DNA of 64,000 bases, taken from positions 40,904,003 to 40,968,002 of the forward strand of contig CM044859.1 in the NCBI GenBank assembly GCA_024500155.1. Reading direction: 5' to 3'. Shown here in pieces: positions 1 to 9,778 of the stretch (positions within the stretch are counted from its first letter, which is position 1; every line of letters starts with the position of its first letter). The position numbers and the translations under genes were made by a program. The stretch comes from Chenopodium formosanum. Taxonomy: Eukaryota > Streptophyta > Magnoliopsida > Caryophyllales > Amaranthaceae. Under the pieces are notes generated by a model. It had not been told where the DNA came from. It was given only the letters and a program-made list of their open reading frames with translations, and made no database searches.

Positions 1-139
1 TCAGGGCAAGCAAACAATCGACCTCGACGATGTCGAGGAAGAACAGTCAGCCCCACCAGCCGGAAAGAAAAGAAAGACTGATTAGCTGGTGGTGGTCAAA
101 AAAGAAAAACAATAACAATCACTGACCGGGGAACGATCG

Positions 140-3100
140 GATGATCTTCGTCCCCAGCCTGCTGGTGAACACATTGATATCACTCTGGATGACAGCCGTC
201 CAGAGCGGACTGTTAAGGTGGGGACGATTGCCTTTGCAAAGCTTAGTGAAAGCCTTCACAAGCTGCTGAGGGAATTCAAAGACATCTTTGCCTTTGAAGT
301 GGAGGAGATGCCAGACATCAGACCGGATCTCGCTGTCCACAAACTCGCCATGGATCCTAAAAAGAAGCCCATCCGGTAAAAGAAAAGAAATTACGGCGAA
401 GAAAGAACTCAGGTGGCAGCTGCCGAAGTAAAAAAGCTGTTAGATGCCAAGTTCATTCGGCCGTGCAATTTCCCTGAGTGGGTAGCTAACGTTGTGTTAG
501 TAAAAAAGCCGAATGGAACTTGGCGGATGTGTGTTGACTACAAAGACCTCAACAAGGCATGTCTAAAGGATAGCTATCCATTGCCTAAGATCGACAGTCT
601 GGTCGACTCAACAGCCGGACATGCCCTGATGAGTTTCATGGACGCCTATTCAGGTTTCCATCAGATCCCCCTATGAAAAAAAGATCAAGAAAAGACGGTA
701 TTCGTCACTGATCAGGGGTTGTTCTGTTATACGGTGATGTCGTTTGGTTTGAAGAATGTGCCTACTACTTTCCAACGAATGATTAATACGGTCTTCATTA
801 ATCAAATCGGAAGGAATGTAGAGGCGTACATTGATGACATGATAGTCAAATCCAAACTACAGGCGGATCATCTTGCTGATCTTCGAGAAACATTCGCCAC
901 ACTCAAGCGGCACAAGGTCATGCTTAACCCAAAAAAGTGTGTCTTTGGAGTTGAGTCTGGGAAGTTTCTCGGATTTTTGATTGACCAAAGGGGAATAGAT
1001 GCCAACCTTGAGAAAATACAGGCGGTGATCGACATGCAGTCGCCCCGTACTGTGAAAGAAGTGCAAAAACTAACAGGTTGTCTGGCGACCCTGGGAAGAT
1101 TCCTCAGTCGGTCAGGCGACAAGTGCCTCTACTTTTTCCAGGCAATCAAAAAGAAGACAAATTTTAAATGGGGGGATGATGCAGAGGCGACCCTTCAAAA
1201 GCTGAAAACTCATCTGCACTCTTTGCCGAGGCTTGTCAGCCCTTTGCCCAAAGAGAAGCTCTTCATGTACTTAGCCGTCTCTAATCATGCCCTCAGTTCC
1301 GTTCTCTTAGCTGAAAGAGACGGCATCCAGCTCCCGGTGTATTTCATTAGCCATGTTCTGAGAAACACGGAGCTTCGGTACCCCATGGTTGAGAAATTCG
1401 GCCTTGCCCTTTACATGGCCATCAAGAAGCTTAAACCCTACTTTTTGGCGTATGCGGTAGAAGTCTATACTGACCAACCGATCAAACGGCCACTCACAAC
1501 CTTGGAGTCTTCTGGACGAATGCTCAAATGGACGATTGAAATGCAAGGACAAGAAATCACTTACGAACCAAGGAAGGTAATAAAGGGACAAGCATTCGCT
1601 GACTTTATTGTCAAAATGACAAGGCCGGTTGTACCGGACAATACAGACCAGGTTTGGAAAGTGTATGTGGATGGGAGCTCCACTGTGAACGGCTGTGGTG
1701 CAGGGATTATCTGTCAATCTCCTGAAGGAGATAAGTACGAATACGCACTACGGTTCAAGTTCCAGGTCTCTAACAATGAGGCCGAGTATGAGGCCCTGCT
1801 AGCCGGCATTCGGTACTGCAAGGCGGCAGGGGCCAAGAAGATAGATGCCTGCTCTGATTCTTCACTGGTCGTACTCCAGGTTAATAGAACGTACGAGGCC
1901 ACTCATCCGGCCATGATAAAATATTTGCAGGCGGTCAAGAGAGAAGTTGGGTCACTTGAAGAATTTTATCTAACTCAAGTGCCCAGGTCTTCAAACAATC
2001 AGGCGCATGCTCTGTCCAAGCTGGCATCATCCGCCTCCTGTGAAACGCCTCGGTCAGTTTTCTGAGAGGTCATGGAAAAGAGAAGTATATCTGAGGAAGA
2101 CCCCATTGGAATTCTTGACTGAAGCTCAACCTGGATGGACAATATCCGGGCCTATCTTGCAGACGGCACGCTCCCTAACTCACCACAGGAGGCGGCTGTT
2201 CTGAAAAAACGAGCGGCTAACTTCGAGTTGCGACAAGGAGAACTCTTCAGGGCTGGCTTTTTGAAGCCCCTGTTGAAGTGTGTTACCCCTGAGAAGGGTA
2301 AGGAAGTCCTCGAAGAGTTGCATTCAGGATTTTGGGCCTCCCATATAGGCGGCAGATCCCTCGCTGCTAAGGCTAGGCGGCTTTACTTCTAGCCAACTCT
2401 GGAGTCGGATGCCATGGAAATGGTAAAAAAATGTGATAAGTGCCAAAAATTTGGCAAGCTCATCCATCGTCCGGCTACAGACCTGACGCCCATCCACAAC
2501 CCAATACCTTTTGCCAAACGGGGCATGGACATTCTGGGGCCATATACAACTACACCAGGCGGCAAGCGCTATATACCGGTAGCTGTGGATTACTTAACCA
2601 AGTGGGTAGAGGCGGAGGCAGTCAAAAACATCAAGACTAAAGACGTCATTTCATTCATCTGGAGGAACATAATCACTCGTTTCGGGGTGCCCATATCTAT
2701 GGTTTTTTACAATGGTCCTCAATTTGAGACATCTCAACTCAAGACTTGGCTGGGAGACCAGGGGGTCTCAAGCTTCTTTGCATCAGTCGGCCGGCCGCAA
2801 GCAAACGGCCAGGTCGAAGTCTTCAACAAGTTAATCTCAGACGGGATTAAAAAGAAAGTTGAGCGGGCTGGTGGTCTCTAGGCGGATGAATTACCACACG
2901 TCCTCTAGTCCATCAGAACGACTACTAAAGGGGCAACTGGAGAAACCCCGTTTCTTATGGTGTATGGTGCAGAAGCTGTCTTACCCATTGAACACTATGA
3001 GCCAACTCTTCGAGTCATGTTATATGACGAGGAAGCTAACTGGGAGGCTATGCGGCTGGCATTTGACTCACTTCCAGAACGTAGGGGAAATGCTGCCTTA

Positions 3101-3343
3101 CGCCATGAGATTTACCGTCTGAGAATGACACGAGCTTACAACAAGAGAGTACACAAGCGTCCTCTCAAAGTAGGGGACTTTGTGTTACGAAAAATGGAGG
3201 CAGTCGGTAGGGCGAATGAGCAGGGAAAGCTAACCCCAAATTGGGAAGGCCCCTACCGAATCTATGAGGAAGTAAGAGACGGCACCTACCGCCTGGAAGA
3301 CCCAAATTGGAATGTAGACAACTTGAAAAAGTACTACTTCTAA
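140..3343 (+). pseudogene. pol: Tat pol polyprotein, copy 1 (RT, RNase H, archaeal-type RNase H, integrase), degenerate
   Basis: One continuous reading frame broken only by in-frame stops. RT (about 413-1100) has the VDYKDLNK, FMDAYSGFHQ and YIDDM motifs. RNase H follows (about 1200-1610), then a second RNase H (about 1655-2035; YVDGSS, NNEAEYEAL, SDSSLVV), then integrase with a zinc-binding region (about 2320-2450, CDKC), core (from GMDILGP) and a C-terminal GPY/F-type motif (WEGPYRI, about 3250). Stops: TAA 377, TGA 674, TGA 2063, TGA 2120, TAG 2390, TAG 2879, TAG 2906. Lost residues: first RNase H Asp reads Asn (SNHALS; copy 2 keeps SDHALS), last Asp of the second RNase H reads His (QAHALSKL), second integrase Asp reads Tyr (FYNGPQF). 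A short in-frame deletion near 3300 removes residues kept in copy 2. It would have copied and integrated the element; it is not functional now. Confidence 0.95.
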
Positions 3344-3904
3344 GTACGAATGTAAAGACCTAAATTTTGTTATCTCAAGTTTTGTTAATGAGAATAGGCC
3401 TTTCGTTTCCTAACTTGTCTTTTTATTTAAAGTTTCTAAGTGTCGCCTGTATAAAATAAAGATGGCCAATACGTTTGAAGAGCGTCTGTCCCAACAGAAG
3501 GCGCCCCAATTCTTCTAAGGGAGCCAATTGTTTTAAAACAACCGTTCCTACGAAATACACCAAGTATCGACACTTGACAAATATTTACTCTAACCATTTA
3601 AGAGGCCTAAGGCCAGATAAAATAATCATGAGGCCGATGGCCGGATATTAATAAACAAAAAGAGACCGAATGGTCACAGTCTGCTCCGACATGAGTTAGA
3701 TAACCGGCGACGTCCATTCGGGCGAATTCGTCGAGGAGAAGCATCTCCCATTTGGGTGGCATATTGCTCTACAAATATAACAAGAGGCCCTATCGAATGT
3801 TAAGGCAGCAATCGCAGTCATTTGTTTTAATCGAAAGTGAAATCTAAAAGGCCTGAATTTTCTAACCGTTCTAGCACAGCTCGAAAATGGTCATTGTTTC
3901 ATAA
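3344..3904 (+). other. Tat 3' region after pol, no gene
   Basis: Non-coding sequence between the pol stop and the tandem repeat. It is rich in short words such as GGCCGAATGG and AGGCCTATGGCC, which recur through the rest of the 3' region and in Tat copy 2. No coding potential recognised. Confidence 0.6.
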
Positions 3905-4230
3905 GTAGAGGCTAATGAGGCATTAAGCCGGATGCGCGTGTTTTTGCCCAGGGGCAAAGCAGGTGGAACATTCTTATTAATATACGAGTTAAGTTAACTA
4001 CTTAAGCACCTAATGAGGCTTTTGGACCAGATGAGGCATGTTCTTTGCTTTTGGGGCAAGACAGGCGGACAGTTCTTTGTAAAGAACATTTGCTAAGTTA
4101 TAAACTTATCTTATCTCAAAAGAGGCCTATGGCCGAATGCGCCTGTTTTTAGCTCACAGGGCAAAACAGGCGGAAGTTTTCCCCTAGCCAAATTTGCTAA
4201 GTTGGAAATTTGAGTTTTGTTTGAGCCAAT
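3905..4230 (+). repeat. about 105-bp degenerate tandem repeat, three units
   Basis: Units start near 3905, 4010 and 4121. Each has a GAGGC...GGCCGAATG-like head, a block resembling GCGCCTGTTTTT, a GGGGCAAAACAGGCGG block, then TTTGCTAAGTT. The units are diverged but in the same order and spacing. This is a family-internal repeat; copy 2 shows only a remnant near 20530-20660. Confidence 0.65.
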
Positions 4231-4261
4231 AGCCGAATGAAAACTTTAAGTTGCCTATTCA

Positions 4262-4397
4262 GGATGGACGTCTACCGAGTGGTTTGGGGCAATCACCATA
4301 GTGATTGATTGACTTAGAAACCATGCATACTCTTCTAAAAATCAATAATTTCTAAGTCAATCAATCCAATAAACCGAAACCACTCGACATCCGTCCA
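4262..4397 (+). other. long hairpin conserved in Tat 3' region (copy 1)
   Basis: Inner arms GATTGATTGACTTAGAAA (4303-4320) and its exact complement at 4349-4366 pair over 18 bp around a 28-nt loop. Outer arms at about 4264-4284 and 4378-4397 (ACCGAGTGGTTT against AAACCACTCG) extend the stem with an internal loop. The same structure stands at 20701-20820 in copy 2. Role unknown; it could fold in element RNA of either sense. Confidence 0.8.
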
Positions 4398-4696
4398 GGG
4401 GCAAGAACATTCGCATGGTATACAGGTGCTAATACTTAGCCAAAAACATGCAATGAAAAATTCAAAAATGCAAAGGACAACAATATGAATAACTTCAGCC
4501 AAATGGCCGAATGATTTAAATTAAAAAGACCAATCGCCATCGGACGACTAGTTAAGATTGTTTTCTGGCAAAGCCAGAGAAATTATTAAAGTACCTGACC
4601 CCTTGGTCGGTAAAGATACATCAATACTCGGCACGCAGGCCGAAAAAGCAAAGTACATGGCCATCCGGCCGCAGAAAACATAAAAAGCTTAAGTGA

Positions 4697-7626
4697 TCAA
4701 GGGAGAGCCTCTTCATTGGCAGCCGGCCTGTTGTCCTTCGGCTGCTCTTCATCATTTTTCTCTTGGTCCTCCACCTAATCTTCCTCCTCGCCACCAGAGG
4801 ACGACTCCCCAAAAGAGTCGGACCCGGAGCTTTCCTAGGCCGCAGCAGCATTCTAAGCCTCTTCAATAAGGCGAGCGTCGAATGCTTTGCTGGCTTCATC
4901 AAACTTGGATTTCCAAGTCTTATAGTCCGAGTCCGGCTGCACAGCCGCCCAAGTGTCCCGCATGATGGCATCATAATCGCTCATCATTTGCTTAACAAGA
5001 GCCTCTCTCTCTTGTTCAGCCACGGACTCAAACTTGGACTTCTGCTGATGCTCCTGGTTGCTGAGGCGCTGCTCCAGGCGGCCCACCTTCTGCTTGGCTC
5101 TCTCGGCCTCTTCTTTGGCATCCTTAAGAGGCTCGAGCTTCTCCTTAAGATTTGTAATCTCTTTCTTAAGGGAAGTGATGCGCAGGCAGGCCGAGTCCAG
5201 ATCCTTCTTCACCTGCATATTGGCTTTCGCCTGCGAATACATCATATCAAGCGTCAGAAACTCATTTTGAGCAATATCAAACTGAGCTCGATCCAAGGCG
5301 GACTCGGCCCGAGCCTTAGCGGCTGTTACCTCTTTGGACTTCTCCTTAAGGGGTTGCCTGAGCCCTTGGACGCGCAGCATGGCCTGCAAAAAGAGCCGAA
5401 TGGTTAAAACCAGGCGGATAAAGACTTGAGCAAAAAAAAAAAAAAAAAAAAAAAAAAAGAAGAGAATAGAATTGCTTAAGTTAAGACTCATACCTCGCAG
5501 AGGTTCCCTAAGATGCCATCCAAGTCCAGAGTGCCGACAACCGCCCTCAGCATGGACTTGGCCATCTGGATTACAGTCGGCCTCTGCACAGGAACTAAGA
5601 AGGAAAGAAAGTTAGAAAAATAACACAAGTATATCTAAATGGAAGAACAATAAAGACGAATGGTTTTTACCGTCATCCTTCGGTTCCTCCTCTCTCCCCA
5701 GACTCCTCCTCTCTCCTGCTGAGTCGACAGCAGTGGTGGGTTGCTTGAAGCCACCCTTCGATGCCCTCTAGGCATCCGGTTTGCTGATCTCCTTTTCAGC
5801 TTCGAGAAAAGAGGCGTCTGAGCCCTTCTTGGGCTTGTGAGCAATATGCTTCCGGCCGCCCTTGCCGGATGTGCTCACATCACCCGCCCTTGTCTTTTGG
5901 ACCTTAGGGTTGGATGGTTTTGAAGAAGATTGGGAAGGCGCACCCTACATCAACACAAGATAAAAGCAAGTTAGAAATCATTCGGGCAAATTTAACATTG
6001 GTCCGAAATGAAAGTATAACAATTTCCTACCTTGGGGGTGCCGCCAGTTTTCTGCTCATCCACTTTGGTGTGGGTGGTTGCCTCTGCCCTGTTTAGGACA
6101 TTCGACCTGTATCGAGCAGCAGATACAGTCGGCTTCCTTGTGGCCGAGAGCTTCTCCATTGCCTTGTTTGCAAAAATGAACAAGTGTTAGCACCGTCAAA
6201 CAAGTACTGAAAAGCAAAAAGAAATTGCATATAAAACAGACGGCCGACTACCTCTCGGCATTTCAGAACTTAGCCCACATGCGGCTAAGAATGTTCCTTC
6301 TTCAAACCATTTGTACAAAGGGAGATAGCATTGAGGGGTGACCTCCTTGTCCCCCTCATCATTCGTCCACACGGACACGGTAAACAACCCCGTGTCCATG
6401 ATCTCCTCCTTTGCCCGCCTGGGAATAGGCGGCAATGCACTCCTGCCTGCTAGGAGAGGTGGATTCTTATTCCACTTGTTATACTTTTGGTTCAGACGGA
6501 TGTCGGCAGACTTGACTATGTAAAACTTAGTCCTCCAGTCTTTCCACTTGTTCTCTTTGCCAACAACCATTATTTACCCCTTCCAAGTGGTCAAGGGGTA
6601 CCAGCCCTCACCGCCCCTAGCAGGCGCCCTGTTCAGATAGTGCATGTGGGCAAACGCTTCAAAGCTCGCCTCCACCTGCAACATCTCACAGTCGGCAACG
6701 TACCCCAGAATATTAATCCAAGAGTTGAGTACAAGTTGCCAGATACCCAGTTGGTATCCGTCCAAGATCCTCTCCACGGCCGGATGAAGAGGGAAGCGGA
6801 GGCCAGCTTGGAAGGCCGCTTCATAGCAGCGGAATGCTTTGTCCTGATAGCTGGCCAGGCTTGACCAGGTTATGGTGTTGCCCTCTTTAGGGACCGACAA
6901 AGTATAGCCATAGCCTACGACGACCTTGCGCCTAAAATTGGCAAGGCTGGATGCCATGGAGCTCCGCCTGCCGGGCGGAACATGATGATAGTAGGGGGCT
7001 CTCTCCAAGCGCCTGGAAGCGCTCGGCTCGACCCAGCTTTCCCCCTTGTCCACTGCCAGGGACTCCCTGGCATAATCTATTTTTGATCTAGCCTCCTCTG
7101 AAGTTATGGAGGCGTTCTCTGAAGAAGATGACGAGGCCGACTCGTCATCAGAGCTCTCATCAGAGCTAGGGGACTGCCGACTGGTGCCAGCGAGGTCCTC
7201 CCCTAGACTCTCTTCCGGCGCCTGTCCAGAAGGCCCGGGTTGATATTCTTCATCCGCCTCCCCCAAGATTCCATAACTGGGAGTTCCACTAGATGTGGGC
7301 GAATGGTAATAGGTGGGGGTTGGAGGAAGATAAGAAGGGCTGTCAGGATGTTCTGACAGCTCACTTTGAGGCACCCTTATTGAGCCGTCCGAATAAACAG
7401 TCAACCCATCCAAATGGTAGAAAATTCCATCGGAGCTACACTGCCTTGCTGTTCTTTTGGTTCTGGCCATAGTGTTTTGCACAGACACGGAAACGGTCGG
7501 ATTCGGAGAAGTTCGCAAAGTAGGGTCTTTGGCCAAGCATTCGGCACTACTAGTTCTAGATTCAGCCGTCCCCGGTGACCGGCTGATCACTATCCTACGC
7601 CGTGCCGCATGCAATTTGGGAGCCAT
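4697..7626 (-). pseudogene. Tat antisense gene (putative gypsy-type transposon protein), spliced, broken by stops
   Basis: Opposite strand to pol, between pol and the 3' LTR. Inferred exons: 7626-6252, about 6162-6031, 5944-5671, 5583-5494, 5383-4697. GT donors are visible (GAGAG|GTAGTC, CCCAAG|GTAGG, GACG|GTAAAA, GCGAG|GTATG), with acceptors such as GATGTAG|G, TGTGCAG|A and TTTGCAG|GCC. Exon 1 holds a Ser/Glu/Asp-rich stretch and a C-terminal globular part (ILDGYQLGIWQLVLNSW, VEASFEAF) like the 'putative gypsy type transposon' family known from Tat antisense ORFs. The last exon codes a long Lys/Glu coiled coil with motif REALVKQMMSDYDAIMRDTW and an acidic tail. Stops: TAA at 6574-6576 within exon 1 and TAGs in the tail near 4850. 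The phase at the exon 1/exon 2 junction does not fit perfectly, so that junction is approximate. Function unknown. Met53 begins an H3-tail-like run (see findings). Confidence 0.75.
7441..7470 (-). other. histone H3 tail-like peptide in the Tat antisense protein, copy 1
   Basis: Codons 53-62 of the antisense frame read MARTKRTARQ. The histone H3 N-terminus after Met removal is ARTKQTAR. The Met codon has A at -3 and G at +4, a good plant start context, so translation could begin here and expose the ARTK end. Copy 2 reads MARTKQTSQS at 23335-23364. The sequence is visible; the mimicry is inference. Confidence 0.55.
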
Positions 7627-7939
7627 TTTTTCAAAAACAAAGAAAAAATGAAGAGTAAAAGAAAAAACAGGCGTTACCTTTAGAAGAAGGGTGAAAGACG
7701 CTTGGTTGACTAAAGAACGGTCGGACTATTAGCCGAGTGACGGATGCTTGAAAAGTAAAAGCGCTTAGGGAATTTTGGGATTCTTTAAGTCAAAAAGTCC
7801 AAGATTCTCCAAAGATTCGCAAAGGTGTGAATCCAAGGGGGGGGGTCAAACCTCACTATTTATAGGGGGGTAAAACCCTAATTTTTTCCCTCTAGTAATT
7901 TTGAATCTGACCATTCAGATACTGACACCTGTCACAGGT

Positions 7940-7960
7940 GTCACGTGCAATGCACGTGAC
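7940..7960. promoter_or_regulatory. perfect double G-box palindrome before the PPT
   Basis: Arms GTCACGTGCA and TGCACGTGAC face each other around one base, giving two CACGTG G-boxes, next to a second small palindrome (ACCTGTCACAGGT). It lies upstream of the antisense gene and immediately before the PPT, so it could act as an antisense promoter element. Copy 2 has a decayed version near 23840. Confidence 0.55.
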
Positions 7961-7965
7961 CCCTG

Positions 7966-7976
7966 TGAGGGGCAAA
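7966..7976 (+). other. polypurine tract of Tat copy 1
   Basis: GAGGGGCAAA directly before the LTR start TGATTTGGGTATTT. The same PPT and junction occur at 23866-23877 in copy 2, which fixes the LTR boundary. Confidence 0.8.
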
Positions 7977-8583
7977 TGATTTGGGTATTTTATACCCGGC
8001 CAGGTGGCCCAATCAGAACTCGCCACGTGTCCTCCATAAAGGTGCCATTTGGACCCATGGAATGATGACACGTGGAGGGCGGACACTCCTCTGTCCTACG
8101 TGGACTGAAGATCCAACATGGACCATTCAGATGGCAACACGTGTCACTCAAAAGGTGCCTCAAAAACCTTTTGGGCTCAGTGACACGTGTCACTCAGACA
8201 TTGGCCCTGGGATGGCAGCCTTCAAAGGCCCAAATCCCGAGGCGCCGCAAACTGGTTTGACCTAATTCCTAGGTCACCAAATCCTATGAGGGTCACACTT
8301 TTCAAAAGGACCCTATAAATAGGGACATTCTAGCATTTATGACGGAACAGAGAATTTACACGCAGTACGAGACAATACGTCACTTATCACACCTTACCTG
8401 AGCTTGGAATCCAAGCAGATAACTTTACTTCCGCACGTTTTATTACCAAACGCTTACTAACTTAATCTTCGGAGGTGGACCACTGACCATCCGGCGGTCC
8501 ATTTGCTTTGCAGGTACATGCGTCCTTTGCTGAATCCAGTCTCAGTGTTGTAACTCTCCCAAGGGACAAAAACCCCCGAAACA
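7977..8583 (+). repeat. 3' LTR of Tat copy 1
   Basis: Begins TGATTTGGGTATTTTATACC and ends CCCCCGAAACA, 607 bp. U3 holds G-box repeats (8020-8190), a TATAAATAGGG core promoter at 8314-8323, then R/U5. The left end is supported by the PPT and by copy 2. The right end is where sequence switches to the E-family LTR. Confidence 0.85.
8020..8323 (+). promoter_or_regulatory. Tat U3 G-box array and TATA box
   Basis: CACGTG occurs near 8024, 8069, 8139 and 8183, mostly as GACACGTG(G/T) or the dyad GACACGTGTC, separated by repeats of GGTGCC-like sequence. TATA (CCTATAAATAGGG) is at 8312-8324. In copy 2 the array is clearer: about 46-bp units from 23921, 23967 and 24012. G-boxes bind plant bZIP/bHLH factors; stress or light response is inferred. 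Confidence 0.7.
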
Positions 8584-9778
8584 CTAAACATGATACTAGA
8601 AAGCAATAAAACATCCTAACAGGATACTAGGAATCAAAATAACAATCTAAGCATGATTTCTATATCATAATATCAATGCAAACAATTAAATCACTTAATT
8701 GGATGCCTCGTACCTCTTTCTAATAACAAAATACACGCGTTAGTAACTTCAAGGAAAATAATATTAAACAAACAATTAAATTAAATAATTGAAAGAGAGA
8801 TTTGGGACCAAACCCTCAAAAATTAAACCTTTCACGTCTAGGGCGAAGGCAACTTTGAATATGGATAGGTGTTTCTAGATCTAATGAATGCGGAATTTTG
8901 ATATTTAAAAGGCTAGTTTAGAAAAGAGAGAGAGAGAGAACAAGGAAATCTTGATGAGAGTTAATGAGAAAAATTGGTGAATAAGAATTGATGAGAATTG
9001 ATAAAATGGAAGTTGATTATCGAAAATAGAGGTTTTAGCACATTATTTATAGAGAAAATCAGCCAAAAATATAAAATATCAAAACAGAGTTCTGGCGCAC
9101 ATAAAACCATGTTGGCGCCAACGTTAGCTATTGGCGCCAAACGCCAACATTAGTGCCAGGCGCCAAGCGTAGCGCTAGGCGCTACAGCTGGCGTTTGGCG
9201 CTGGTTCAGAAATTCACGCGTTTTCTTTAAATCAGATAGAAATTTCCGTACAGGAGGATAAAATCGTATCTTCCTCAAAAAACTTTCTTTGATTTTAATT
9301 AAAACTCTTAAAAGTCAACAAAAGTCAATTTATCAATGCTAATTGAATTAGGAATGAAAAGAACCTTCTAGAAGAATCTAGAAGACTAAAACCATTCCTA
9401 ATTGCATTAGGAATGATAAATCCATATTAGGCCCTCCCCTAGATCATTGGGCCGCATATAAGGCTCAAACTGGGCCCAGTTTAATAATTTGGCCATCACT
9501 TCCTCAATATTCATCGGAATTGGGCTTATAATATATCGTTGGAAGGCTCTTTTCAAACCCCATCCAACTACACTATTATTGGACCCATATCATGGACCAA
9601 CCAAACTGGATTGGCTGTTTTCTTAAAATAAGTTTTTAAAAATAGAGAGAGGAGAAGAGAAATTAAAACTATCCGCAACACTAAACTTTCCACACTTTCA
9701 CTTCATTCGATTATGATTCGACACGTAAGGTACTCATCACTGGGTTTGGTTTTGGGGAGACACAAATGGGTGTCTACA
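8584..9778 (-). repeat. E-family LTR fragment, minus strand, cut by Tat copy 1
   Basis: Its right end on + is GGTGTCTACA, that is TGTAGACACCCATTTGTGTC on minus, the same start as the LTR at 49448. The body matches 49448-50580 in reverse complement (CTAGATCATTGGGCCGCATATAAGG, shortened: GGGCCGCATATAAGG). It stops at 8584 where Tat copy 1 entered; the missing part lies left of the window. It lies in Athila A ORF1. A dyad array (GGCGCCA words) is at 9093-9206, just upstream in minus sense of the TATA at 9043-9052. Confidence 0.85.

Larger units (their letters stand above)
1..8583 (+). mobile_element. Ty3/gypsy Tat-lineage retrotransposon, copy 1 (5' end off-window)
   Basis: Order seen: pre-RT, RT, RNase H, second RNase H, integrase, long 3' region with an antisense gene, PPT, 3' LTR. 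The second RNase H after the first and the antisense gene between pol and LTR are hallmarks of the Tat clade. The 3' LTR ends at 8583 (CCCCCGAAACA) and abuts the middle of an unrelated LTR, so this copy inserted into an E-family LTR. Its 5' LTR and gag lie before the window, so no TSD can be tested. The pol is dead (several stops, lost catalytic residues). Confidence 0.93.

Noticed and set aside
4763..5407. 214-codon Leu-rich open frame on the + strand
   Set aside because: Antisense of the coiled-coil exon, which is conserved in copy 2; Leu richness mirrors Lys/Glu codons.
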